From positions 27,136,501-27,200,500 of the forward strand of contig CM066988.1 of NCBI GenBank assembly GCA_033977485.1: DNA of 64,000 nucleotides, given 5' to 3'. The stretch is from Hydrangea macrophylla (taxonomy: Eukaryota; Streptophyta; Magnoliopsida; Cornales; Hydrangeaceae). The stretch's first letter is position 1. Every line of letters begins with the position of its first letter. The translations under genes and the position numbers were made by a program. This document shows positions 20,740 through 30,925 of the stretch, in pieces. The notes below the pieces were generated by a model. It was not told the origin of the DNA. It saw nothing but the letters and a program-made list of their open reading frames with translations, and made no database searches.

Positions 20740-21860
20740 CTACAAGAGGGGATTCTCTATCCCGTACCTCCGCTGTGTCCACCCCTCGCAGGTCCAGGCG
20801 GTATTGTTTAAAATTCCACGAAGGAGTGTGTGGGAATCACATTAGAGGCCGGGCACTCTCCAGGAAGGTCCTATTGCAAGGTTACTACTGGCCAACCATG
20901 GCCCAGGATTCTCAAGAGTACGTCAGAAGGTGCGATAAGTGTCAAAGATACTCTCCTATGATCAACCGACTGGGAGAGCTCCAAACACCAATCCATAGCC
21001 CCTGGCCATTCGTCCAGTAGGGTATCGACATTGTCAGTCCCATGCTGATGGGAAAAGGACAGGTCAAGTTCACCGTCATCGCTGTTGATTACTTTAGCAA
21101 ATGGGTAGAGGCCGAGCCCTTGGCAACAATAACCGAATAGAAAATGGAAAGCTTCGTGGAAAGGAATATCCTCAGTAGATTCGGCATCCCCCGGGTCCTG
21201 GTCAGCGATAACGGCAGGCAATTCGACACCCCTATCTTCAGGCAGTTCTGCTCGGGCTATGGGATACTCAATCATTATTCCTCACTCGAGCACCCTCAAG
21301 CCAATGGTCAAGCCGAGGTGACAATCCAGACAATCTTATAGTCAATCAAAACAAGGCTTGAAAGCGCCAAAGGGCTATGGGCTGAAGAACAGCCAACCCT
21401 ACTGTGGGCCCACCGCACTATACCCCGAGCGGCAACAGGTGAGACGCCGTTCTCTTTAACCTACGGATTCAAGGCGATGGTCCCCATACGTGTTGCCTAC
21501 ATATCGGGTGGAAAATTTCAGTGCGCCAAACAACGAAGACGCTCTCAGATCAGAATTGGATTTGGTGGAGGAAAAAAGAGACCGAGCCTATCTAAAGGTG
21601 GCAGCCTATAAGCAACAGGTATCGCGATATTACAACAGCAAGGTGAAGCATCATAGTTTTTAAGTGGGAGACCTCATCCTCAAGGCAGTGAACCAGTCCA
21701 CCAGAATCCAGAGCCATGGGAAATTGGGGCCAAACTGGGAAGGCAAGTATAAAGTAACCCAAGTCAACCGACCGGGAACTTACTGGCTGCAGAGCCTAGA
21801 CGGGCACAATCTCTCTCATCCTTGGAATGTGTAGCACCTCCACAAGTACGATCAGTAACA
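20740..21860 (+). pseudogene. Integrase of Tat element T
   Basis: The zinc-binding HHCC module is HEGVCGNHIRGRAL then RRCDKCQRYS (about 20823-20955), reached after a frameshift near 20815. The DD35E core has D in GIDIVSP (21023), D in VSDNGRQFD (about 21203) and E in NGQAEVTIQ (about 21304). Stops at 21018, 21138 and 21339 replace Trp, Gln and Gln. The C-terminal part is frameshifted after about 21500. The protein inserted element cDNA into chromosomes; this copy is dead. Confidence 0.9.
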
Positions 21861-21962
21861 CTTGGCCACGGACAATTTAGCATTGGTAGGAAAACACTTA
21901 GCATTGTAGCTTTAATTGAGCAACCGCTATTAATTTTTGTTTTTAAATAACCCCGAGACATG

Positions 21963-22048
21963 AAAGACCTTGGCTAACAACCAAGGCAGAAAAGACCTCG
22001 GGCTCCGAACCCAGGCACAAAAGACCTCGGGGTCACCCCCGAGGCACC
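21963..22048 (+). repeat. Three tandem hairpin units after the T integrase
   Basis: Three units of 28-29 bp begin AAAGACCT at 21963, 21991 and 22020. Each is an inverted repeat: CCTTGG/CCAAGG, CCTCGGG/CCCAGG and CCTCGGGG/CCCCGAGG. The stems differ in sequence but mostly keep pairing. They sit about 100 bp past the end of integrase. Confidence 0.8.
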
Positions 22049-22057
22049 GGCTTCGTT

Positions 22058-22460
22058 TAGGTCCAACCGACGATGGGGGAAAACCCCTAGGTGGCTGATG
22101 ATGGCAAGCTTCAAAGGACCCTGCAGCCACTCATGTTCCAGGTTAGTTTCCTACGGTCACTACTCACCATGCCCCTGCCTTCGCAGGACGCCTTCGCAGG
22201 ATGCTCGGGGGGCAAGGGGATACCAGGACCAAACAGGAAGTTACACAACGCTTTGCTTAGGTCCAACCGACGACGGGGGCAAACCCCTAGGTGGCTGACG
22301 ATGGCAAGCTTCAAAGGACCCTGCAACCACCCATATTCTAGGTTGGTTTCTTGTGGCCACTCATTCCTGCACTCCCGCCTTAGCAAAATACTTGGGGGAC
22401 AGGAGAATAGTAGGCCAGACCAGGAAATCACACCGGTCACTAAAAGAGCTTGGAATCCTG
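22058..22460 (+). repeat. 200-bp tandem duplication in the 3' region of T
   Basis: GGTCCAACCGACGATGGGGG at 22060 recurs at 22260 with one change, followed in both by AAACCCCTAGGTGGCTGA, ATGGCAAGCTTCAAAGGACC and a CCACTCA..CCTGC stretch. Two copies, 200 bp apart, about 80% alike by eye. Tandem repeats at this place are known from Tat elements and can seed satellite DNA. Confidence 0.88.
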
Positions 22461-22499
22461 ACATTCCTAAGTGCTTACAGTGATCAGAGATAGATACCC

Positions 22500-22630
22500 C
22501 AGACGGTAAAATAGGATACTCCTATAATACACCGGGACATCTCGAACGGTAAAACAGGATACTCCTATAATACACTGGGACATCCCGGATGCTAAACAGG
22601 ACAAGTTCCTATGGTACATTGGGCAATTTC
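22500..22630 (+). repeat. 43-bp tandem repeat, about 2.7 copies
   Basis: GGTAAAATAGGATACTCCTA at 22505 and GGTAAAACAGGATACTCCTA at 22548, each followed by TAATACACYGGGACAT. A decayed third copy follows (CTAAACAGGACAAGTTCCTA). Confidence 0.85.
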
Positions 22631-23445
22631 CTTTAAAACAGGTCGAGAAGACCAGGTGTTCTACTGGTTACGGTCCTAAACCATTAGCTAAGGTAGGGGT
22701 TTAGGTCGGCTAAAAAACAGACGGATACTAGCAATCACAAACAGGAAAAGTGTAGACAATAGTAAGCAGTTAATGGAAAGAAAGTTGGCCTCGAGGGCCT
22801 TTTTATTAATTACAAAAGTATGTACACTGCCTGGGGGTCAATTATAGTAGCCTTCTCCAAAAAAAAAAAAAACACACCCAGAGGTCATGGGTTGTCCACG
22901 ATGACCAACTCTTCCTCCCCAGCGGCCTGGTCTTCCACAACAGGGTCCCCGATCAGTGCAGCTCTAGCAACGACCTCGGCGTCACCTTGGCCCTCCTTCC
23001 AGCAATTGGACTCTGCCCACGAGTAGCCAGATAGGTCCCAGTCGGGGTGGTCGGTAGCAGGCCACTTAGTTAAATCTGCATAGCCAGTAAGGAATCCTGC
23101 CTCGAACTCCTCCTCGGCGTCCTTGGCTTCAGCATCCCGAGCGGCAGTGAGCTCAGAAAATGTAGCTGTCATGGTCGCTAGGTCTTTCTCGACAGTGATC
23201 TTCCCGGCTTTCGCAGCTGTAGCTTTCATCTCTGCAACCTTCCGAGTAGTCCGCTCGGTTGAAAGAGAGTTGTGGGTCTCCCCTAGCTCCAGGGCCACTG
23301 CCCGGGACTTTTTCTTCTCCACGGAGAGAGCAAACTCTGCGGACTCCCGGGCAGCCTTCTCCACCGACAAGGCAGCCTCCATAGCGGCTAACCTCTCGGC
23401 AACATCGGGAAGGGTAGCTTCAGCGCCTACCGCAATGCAGCCAAC

Positions 23446-23515
23446 CTGCAAGATCAAAACAATGTCAACATACATATGGAACAATGGCTAATGCTCATAT
23501 TACAGAATGACTTAC
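23446..23515 (-). other. Intron of the antisense gene (70 bp)
   Basis: Donor GTAAGTCATTC follows CACATT; acceptor TTTTGATCTTGCAG precedes GTTGGCTGC. The flanking exons join WLYSVSHI to VGCIAVGAEATLPDV in one frame. Inferred from sequence alone. Confidence 0.7.
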
Positions 23516-24181
23516 AATGTGGCTGACGCTATAGAGCCAACCGATTATGGCCTCGGGACTCAGCAGAGTGCATTTGTCTACCTCACTAAGCAGCAGCCTG
23601 GGCTAGACACTTCCGTGGACATCGTCCGCCCTCTCGACAGTCAGCCTCGAGGAGGGACCCGCGCGAGCCATCTCCTCTATGTTGGGGAAGGAGACCCTGG
23701 ACGGTTTGGCAGCGGGAGGAATAGGTGATGGTGCGGCAATAGTAACACCGGGCGTTAGGGTCGCAGCAGCCTCCCTGTCTGCCAGAATCGAGATCCCCTG
23801 GGAGATCCTTTTGAGGGACTGGCCCTCGATGGGGTCTTACTTCTTCCTCTTCTAGCTGGCCCGAGCCATTAGGGCCGCCACCTTTTCCTTCAGAGCCGCT
23901 GCACTCTTGGGAGCCATTTTTGTAAAACCAGGGAAGAGCGCATGAGAGATCAGCAAAGTGCCAAATAAAAAAAAAGAGTAACCGAAAAGTCAAGTAACGG
24001 AAGAATTTACCAGGAAGGATCGACGGGAATATGGGAGCTTCGAAGCAATGCTTGGGCTCGTAAGAAACCTTCGGGTTTCCCGACCGGGTCAGCAGCTTAT
24101 TGATGTCGGTCGGGTCCTCCACCAAAGACAAGATCCTCGCTTGGCACTCGTCGGGAAGACTAGGCGGGTCAATTGATCCCA

Positions 24182-24259
24182 CTGCAAAGCAAAAATACAA
24201 ATGGGTTAGTCGTGGTAAAACAAAGAGACTAATCATGAAAGGAAAGTGATTGGGCTTAC
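24182..24259 (-). other. Intron of the antisense gene (78 bp)
   Basis: Donor GTAAGCCCAATC and acceptor TATTTTTGCTTTGCAG, AT-rich between. The downstream exon starts TGGGATCAATTGACCCG (GSIDPPSLPDEC). Inferred from sequence alone. Confidence 0.7.
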
Positions 24260-25200
24260 TCCTCAACCGTCCCGCCCAGGAGGTCCTTAATTGCACACCC
24301 GGTGCCTCTTCACATAGCTCCAGGGTGGATACTTGGAAGAATATCATCTTCCACCCCTTATTATTGCTCGGGCATTTGACTATTATCTTTCGCCCCTGCC
24401 TGGCCCCAAGTGAGAAAAAGCCGGCCTCCCCGTGAACTTGGAATGGCCGGTGGATCCAAAAGAACTCCTGCAGGGTAAGCTTGTACCCGAGGACATGGGG
24501 CCACAAGGAGATGGATCCATCAGATAACGTCAACCGTTCAGGGTGAGCTGCCCTGGGGAGATCCCGAGGTAGATGAGTGCATCCCGGGCAATAGGATGGA
24601 GTGGTAGGCGAAGGCCTGCCATAAAGGCATCTTTGTACAAGGTAACGAAGCCCGATTCATGGAAGTGAGCCCTGCCATTGTGGACTGACAGAGAGAAAGG
24701 GCCGGGAACATCGTATCTCTCCCTGATCTGACCCAAATCAGGGATGCGCAGGGTGCTGATGATCGACTCGCAGGCGAAGACGATGCCGGGACTGTTTGGT
24801 ACATATCCTTCATCGCCTGACCCCCGAGACACCGAGGCCACAAGAGAACCCTGGCGCGTTTTCTTGTGAGATGCCTAGGCAGGGATCCTTCCCTCACTGT
24901 GATGATTAGAGGGGGCTGAGGAAGGAGGGTCTAGGCTTGTGCTCAGGGTTCCTGATCATGATTGCTTGTCTTTCGATCGGGATGACGAGTTGAAGTTGGA
25001 GTGGCACATATCTAAGTCTATGGTGGACCTAGGAGGCAGACGGTGACCTAAGAACAGGTCAAGGACTCCAAGCCTGAGATATAAGGGAGGCAGATCTAAT
25101 AACCTGAAGGGCAGATCGTACAAGACTTTGGACAAAAAGTAACACTCTCTCAAGACTCTCCCGGGAACACCCGTTTGGTCCAATTACCCTAAAGTACCTC

Positions 25201-25338
25201 CTGATTAGAAGAAATAACAGAACCTAAGAAAGAAAAAATCCCACGCCCGTTCTGACCTAAGTGGATTCGCCCCCTCCAGGTTCGCTCAAAAAAGAAGAAG
25301 AGAATGAAGAACTGAAGACAGAAAGGAGAGACTTACAA
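25201..25338 (-). other. Possible 5' UTR intron of the antisense gene
   Basis: Minus strand ACTTTGTAAGTCTC provides a good donor at 25338 and TTATTTCTTCTAATCAG a good acceptor at 25201. The region between is A/T- and purine-rich. It lies downstream of the candidate TATA box and upstream of the first recognisable coding exon. Confidence 0.4.
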
Positions 25339-25451
25339 AGTTTAGCCCAGTAAAGGGATCGGGAATCTTGCTCGGGATCTTGTTCGCTCTCAAACCGCTT
25401 GGTAATCTCTATCACTTGGCAGCAGGAATTGAAGGAATGAACAAGTGTTCC

Positions 25452-25459
25452 TTATATAG
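25452..25459 (-). promoter_or_regulatory. Candidate TATA box of the antisense gene
   Basis: On the minus strand the sequence is CCTATATAAGGAACAC. It lies inside T between the 3' LTR and the antisense exons, giving the antisense gene its own promoter independent of the LTR. The assignment is inferred from position. Confidence 0.45.
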
Positions 25460-25839
25460 GAATAACGCGCGGTCCAGATCAATTAGATCCAACGGCTCAG
25501 GAGTTTTCTGGCCAAAAACCGTCCGACAGTTGTCGCCACGGGCACGTGAAGGGTTGCCTCAAAAAGCGCATGCATTAAATGCGTGACGTGATGGTCCGAT
25601 TACCACGCAGCTATTCGGTTAACTTCGAATCGACTTTGATGGATCCTAACCAGGCCAACTACTCCCCAACACGTGGCAATACCAACGCTTGGGCTCCTCT
25701 CTGTACCGCTCGGTTATTCCATCGGGTGATCTGGAAGGTGGGTCCCCTCTCGGGCAGCATTCTCAGAGGGTATCCGGACGGTTTCCAAGGCGATACTGAT
25801 TTTTGAACCCCACCCGATGAAGCATCCAGTCAATTCCGA

Positions 25840-25853
25840 AAATGGGGGACAAC
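25840..25853 (+). promoter_or_regulatory. Polypurine tract of T
   Basis: AAATGGGGGACAAC directly before the 3' LTR; the G-run is the expected primer for plus-strand DNA synthesis. Confidence 0.75.
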
Positions 25854-26463
25854 TAATATGTCCAAGATTATCCAGTCATGAAGTCAGTCTACCACGTCAC
25901 CGGGAGGTACTAGTTACTTCGGTAACGATGCCAATAACCCAGCAATCCCGAGGTGTTCGTCGGGACCGCCCGATTTGTGCCAACAGGCCGGGCACGAAAG
26001 GCTGCGACATCCAGTGGACCTGGCCTAACTAGCAGTTTCCTAAACCAGCTACAAGACTGCAAGAGGAAATGGGGCAGTTTCCTAAACCACTTAGGAAACT
26101 CTCCCCAAATCATGCAAATCAATTGTACTCAGATTAGGCTTTCTAATCTGACTAGCTTACCATATATTGGTGGACTCTTGCACCTATAAAAGAGCCCACC
26201 TACCTTGTCTACAGGGATCCGAAGAACTCTCTAGCTAACAAGCATAGAACACAGAATTCACCATTGTACGCATATACCCGGCCAGTATTACTGGTAGTGC
26301 CGCCCTTCTTTGTTAGCTCACTAGGCCCGCCGGTGATCTACTAGTGAACGCGCAAATACGCACCGTGGACGTAGGTCACCTTGTTAATGGGGTCGAACCA
26401 CATATAACTTGCTTGTGTCTTTTTCTCTCTTTAAATCCTTCTTACCAATTTTCGGTATCATCA
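25854..26463 (+). repeat. 3' LTR of T
   Basis: 610 bp, TAATATGTCC...GGTATCATCA. The first base pair of the usual TG is damaged to TA. The TATA box CTATAAAAG (26184-26192) is intact, unlike the 5' LTR, so this LTR could still drive transcription outward into the right half of LTR H. Confidence 0.95.
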
Positions 26464-28036
26464 GTTATCAATGATCCGCTTTTTGGGGATGATTCCTGAC
26501 TCATGTATCTATATGCTGATGTAAAATCGTGAGCATACGATCAAGTTAAGATCATTTTCTAAGCGATTGAAGTTGACACAACTATTCTGGAATTTTCTAA
26601 GTTTAACTACAATCATGATTATGTATACACAATGGTCATACCTTGATCACTCAACAATAATTAATGAATAAAACTTGATTTACAAGTCATCTAAGATAAA
26701 TTGATGAGAGATCAAAAGCTTAGATTAACTTAATTAACATAATTCATGAACTTCTATTATGTTTTGCATTCCTTTGTCAAATGATACCAAACTTCCAGAA
26801 TAATAGAGTCTATTTAAAACAACTTTTCAGAGACCTTAAGATCATGACATGTCCATGGGATTATTTTTGTCATAAACTACAATAAAATATCTTTCTTGTG
26901 ACACCAAATAGAGCTTTATATGATTTTTGCAGAATTAATTATGATTTTTAGAAGAACAGTGGACAGTCCTGGTCCACTGTTCCCAAAACTCTTATTTCTT
27001 GAACTTCAAAAATGGTGAAGAGGTTCTACTTTTTGGAGAAGTTCCTTAAGATATGTATCTTTCTGTAAAAGGGTTTTAACTGAGCTCATGTTTAAGACCA
27101 CTTTTGATAGGATTCATTAGAGGTTGCTGAATCTGAAAATTTAATTGATGACATCTTTTCCTTGTTTATCATGCATATCATTTGATTGCTTGTATTTTTG
27201 CAATTCTTGGGTATTTCTTGGTGTATTAGTGCAAAGAATTGAATTCTATGGATCCGGACTTCGATTTGTGGGTTTACCTCATCTACATGTGGCTTAGTTC
27301 CTATGTATCGTGTACTATCCCTGTCCTTCCTCTTACAATTTTTCTAGGTTTACAACTTTGTTTTCAACGACACAATTCCTTTAGGATAGTCTCCATTTAT
27401 ACGCTTATATGTTCGAGACATCTTATCTAGGATTGTTGCATGATTGCATTACACGTTTCCTTTATTTTTTTTTTTTTGCTTTTTTGCGACTCCGCTTGAA
27501 TTAACCGAATGTAAGTCTTCTCATTTCCTTTTGCATATCATGACATGTTTCCTTTATTTGCATCACTCTAAGTATACCTCTTCCTTGTATTGCATGTGCA
27601 TTGGACTTTTACTTGATTTGATCTCTTGAAATGATTTTCACTAGATGCTCTTTTTGACATGTATATATTATCTAGTATGTTTGAGGAAACAACACCAATT
27701 ATGAATTAAGAACAAGGATATTTGAATCAAGGCCTACCATTTGGTACGGCGAGGAGGGGGTGCTTTAGTCTTGCTCGGACTCCTTCCCCTCTCGTACCAA
27801 GACCCCCGAACCTAGTTTCTGATAATGAAGGACGAGTAACCTTATTCAATTTTGGGTGAGTCAAACTTGGGTTTCCTAATTTTTGATAAAAATTAGGTGG
27901 TGACTCTTTGTCTCTAGGATCGCATGAGGAAGTCCTAGTTTTCCCTGAAGTGTGCTCCTTGGAATCCGTCCTGGGACACTATCGAGGGAAAATGCCAGGA
28001 CCCACCCCTTATCTGCTGATCATGGTCCACACATCA

Positions 28037-28350
28037 TATCAAGGATTGGGATGTATACTTATGCAAGACGAAAAGGTTATTGCTTATGGTTCAAGGCAGT
28101 TGAAGCCAAATGAATTGAACTACCCGATTCATGATTTGGAATTGGCAGTAGTAGTGTTTGCTCTTAAGATCTAGAGATACTATATATATGGAGAGAAGTT
28201 TGATTTATTCTCCGATCACAAGATTCTAAAATAGTTATTTACTTAGAAAGAGCTGAATATGAGGCAACGCCGATGAGTGGAATTAACTAAGGACTATAAC
28301 TTCACATTAGAATACCACCCTGGTAAAGTCAATGTAGTCGCACATGCCTT
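28037..28350 (+). pseudogene. RNase H of chromovirus A, C-terminal part
   Basis: It resumes exactly after the second CATCA copy with [21 protein letters not shown], then [19 protein letters not shown] and LEYHPGKVNVVAHALSRKP. Stops at 28172, 28231, 28243 and a shifted stretch near 28270 break it. Confidence 0.9.
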
Positions 28351-29461
28351 AAGTAGGAAGCCTCAAGGAGTGGTTGCATCTCTAATGGTTAGAGAATGGA
28401 AAGCTTTGGAAACGATAGCTGAATTTGATGTTCAGGTGTCTACAGAAGGCAAAGGACAACACTTTAGATGTCTTGTAGTGCAACCGACATATGTCCGGTG
28501 TAGGAATAGATTATGTATGACCAACATGGATAGTCTAAGAAAGGATATTCTCGAAGAAGCACACAGGTCAAGATTGACAGTTCATCCTAGAGAAACAAAA
28601 ATGTATAAGGACCTGAAGAGAAATTTCTGGTGGGAAGGAATGAAAAGGGATGTAGCCGAGTTTGTGTCTAAGTGTTTGACTTATCAATAAGTAAAAGATG
28701 AACATTAAAGATTCTTAGGACTTTTGCAACCCCTACCTATTCTAGGTTGGAAATGGGAGCACATCACGATGGACTTTGTAGTTGGATTATCTAGGACACA
28801 ACAGCACTACGATGCTATTTGGGTAATTATGGATCATTTGACTAAGTCTGCTCACTTCATTTCTTATAGTATGACCTACCCGGTAGAGAAGATGAGTAGG
28901 ATGTACATTTAGCAAGTCGTACGACTATATGGAGTACCAATGTCTATTATATCAGATCGCGATTCACGGTTTACTTCAGGATTCTGGGAAAGTCTTCAAG
29001 AAGCTTTGGGAACTTCATTGAGTTTAATTACTACTTTTCATCCATAGACTGATGGACAAACTGAATGCACCAATCAAGTTATGGAAGATATGCTCAAGGA
29101 ATGTGTTATAGACTTTGAGAGTTTATGGTAAACACATCTTCCATTGATTGAATTTGCTTACAACAATAGTTACCATACAAGTATAGGGATGGCCCCATTT
29201 GAAGCTTCGTATGGATGGCCATGTTGATCCCTACTTTGTTGGGTAGATATTAGAGACAAAGAGCTGTTGGGACCAAACTTGGTTAAAGAGACCAACGAGA
29301 AGATCATAGTTGTGAGAGACATGATACGAGCCGCACAAAGGGGACATAAGAGCTACGCAGATATACATAGAAAGGACAAAGAGTTTTATTGGAGGTCATG
29401 TCCTCTTGACAGTTTCACCAATTCAGGGAGTAGTACATTTTGGACAGAAGAGAGGTAAGTT
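28350..29461 (+). pseudogene. Integrase of chromovirus A, N-terminal and core part
   Basis: HHCC module: EAHRSRLTVHPRETKMYKDL then FVSKCLTYQ, where the last Cys is lost. DD35E core: ITMDFVVGL (about 28768), [14 protein letters not shown] (about 28950) and DGQTECTNQV (about 29050). Stops at 28688, 28910, 29045 and 29130 stand where relatives have Gln or Glu. The reading is cut at 29461 by copia element P and resumes at 38348. Confidence 0.9.
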
Positions 29462-30911
29462 TGTTAGAGTTTGATGGGATATTCTCTCAAACAAATTAGC
29501 TATGAACTATCTTGGACATCAGTTTTAGAACATTTTTATGGATATCATTGCTTATATTTCATTATGTATGTCCTTCATGAGATGAATGGTGGTTTGGTAT
29601 CCTTGAACTTCATTGTATGTGATTCATTTGTGTGAAAGAGTTTTACATATAGGAGATATGAATCATATGGTCCTTGGAAGTTCTAAACAGTCACAGTGAA
29701 TGATAAGACTAGATACCTTATCAGGCTTACATTGTAGCATGATTAACTTCTATTTGATAGAGTGATGAATCTCATTCATAAGAGTGTAAGACTCTAAAGT
29801 TGATATGCTAGTGTATGGGATACACTGACGGACCTTGAGATTAATCCATTGACAAGAACTATCAGCAGTTAATGGACACTCAAACATCTATGAGACATAT
29901 GTCCTTAATCCTGAGATAATAATGGACACAAGCTTTAGGCCTGGTTGTTTTGACTTACTAATCAGTGAGGTCAACTCAAACATGTATGAGACATATGTCC
30001 TTAATCCTGGGTTAATAATGGACACAAGCTTTAGGCCTGGTTGTTTTGACTTACCAATCAGTGAGGTCTTTAAGATCAACACCTGGGTATCTTGAATGAT
30101 CATGTCTAGAGTATTGGGAACATATATTATCAAGATGGAATCTAACCTCTATTATAGAGCAAGTATTCTCTTGAGAATGTCACTGTGTTAGTCACTGAGA
30201 ATTGCAATCCTGTAGTAAATATGTTACCACATGTTTGGTGAACTATGAGAAGTGAATGGGGACTCAAGGATATAAGCTGTAATTATCAACTGGGAGACAA
30301 TACTACTTAGTCCCAGTGATAACTATGAACAATGAAGGTAAAGGGGCATTATTGTCATTTCATATAGATCTAGGTATTACTCTGTGATTTGCCTCTTTCT
30401 GATTTGGAGTGTAGTTAATGTCATATGGTGAAATTGATATTAACTAAATAATTTAGACTGTTTGGCTAATGAGATTAATCGGGTACAGTTTACATTAATT
30501 TAAGCCAATTAGGAAGAGCCTAGAGGTCCCACGTGTAGCTCTTATGAAGTAACAAGTTCAACTAGGTTTAGAAGATGGATTGAGTATGTATAAATATATG
30601 TGTAGAGAGAGTTTTTGGTAAAAAGCTAAAAAAACCCTGGCTGAATCTCTCTCTCCTACACATCTGTTTTCTCTCTTTCTCTAAACCCCAGAGATCATCA
30701 CCAAGGTCTAAGGATTGGAGAGCTTCAAGAGTATACGCGTGTAGATTTCTGGACTGCAAAGGAGGAGTAACATCTGGATCTTGCTTGAAATGTTCTCGTA
30801 AGGATCTAACTAATCATACACATCTTATTTTTGAGTCGGATCTGTTTTTGAATAGAGTTTTCAATGATAATCGCTTCTGCAAACCCTAAATATTTAAAAA
30901 TGGGACCAACA
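29462..30911 (+). repeat. 5' LTR of P (1450 bp) with a 96-bp internal duplication
   Basis: A 96-bp segment starting CTCAAACATCTATGAGACAT at 29879 is repeated from 29975; the 3' LTR has one copy. It is followed by the damaged primer-binding site. Confidence 0.92.
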
Positions 30912-30913
30912 AC

Positions 30914-30925
30914 TAGTATTAGAGC
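30914..30925 (+). promoter_or_regulatory. Damaged primer-binding site of P
   Basis: TAGTATTAGAGC, which is TGGTATCAGAGC with G-to-A and C-to-T changes. It is complementary to the initiator Met tRNA apart from these. Confidence 0.75.

Larger units (their letters stand above)
22885..24841 (-). pseudogene. Antisense multi-exon gene of Tat element T (Transposase_28-like plus coiled coil)
   Basis: Minus strand, opposite to gag-pol, between pol and the 3' LTR. The N-terminal part (24841-24260) reads VPNSPGIVFACESIIST, AFMAGLRLPLHPIARDALIY, LGISPGQLTLNG and later LTLQEFFWIHRPFQVHGEAG, NNKGWKMIFFQV, the pattern of the plant 'putative gypsy type transposon' family (Pfam Transposase_28). Canonical introns are visible: 24259-24182 (GTAAGC...TTTGCTTTGCAG) and 23515-23446 (GTAAGT...GATCTTGCAG). 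A middle exon begins MAPKSAAALKEKVAALMARA (about 23917). The last exon (23445-22885) is an Ala/Glu-rich coiled coil ending GEEELVIVDNP. A TGA in place of Trp near 24530 and a nearby frameshift disable this copy. Function unknown; such antisense genes are known from Tat elements such as Grande and Retand. Confidence 0.78.
15655..26463 (+). mobile_element. Tat-lineage Ty3/gypsy retrotransposon T (10.8 kb, complete ends)
   Basis: Two LTRs of exactly 610 bp bound the element (15655-16264 and 25854-26463). The 5-bp duplication GTTAT is exact (15650-15654 and 26464-26468). Internal order is primer-binding site, gag, protease, reverse transcriptase, RNase H, second archaeal-type RNase H, integrase, tandem repeats, then an antisense gene and polypurine tract. 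The second RNase H and the antisense gene place it in the Tat group (Retand/Grande-like). A hand count gives about 52 differences in 610 LTR positions (about 8.5%), mostly transitions. All plus-strand coding regions are broken, so it is a fossil. Confidence 0.92.
13776..28031 (+). mobile_element. Solo LTR H (3.4 kb), itself split by Tat element T
   Basis: It begins TGTAGACACC and ends GGTCCACA, short imperfect inverted ends (TGTAGAC against TGTGGAC). It is flanked on both sides by CATCA (13771-13775 and 28032-28036), a 5-bp duplication. Removing T (15655-26463) and one GTTAT leaves about 3.44 kb. A TATATATA box at 14559-14566 with no gag, pol, primer-binding site or polypurine tract suggests a solo LTR left after LTR-LTR recombination. 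Such long LTRs are typical of Ogre/Athila-like gypsy elements, but I cannot name the family. A short non-autonomous element is the alternative. Confidence 0.75.

Noticed and set aside
22091..22483. ORFs of 66-130 residues after the T integrase
   Set aside because: They run through the 200-bp tandem repeat in several frames and both strands, as expected of repeats without coding function.
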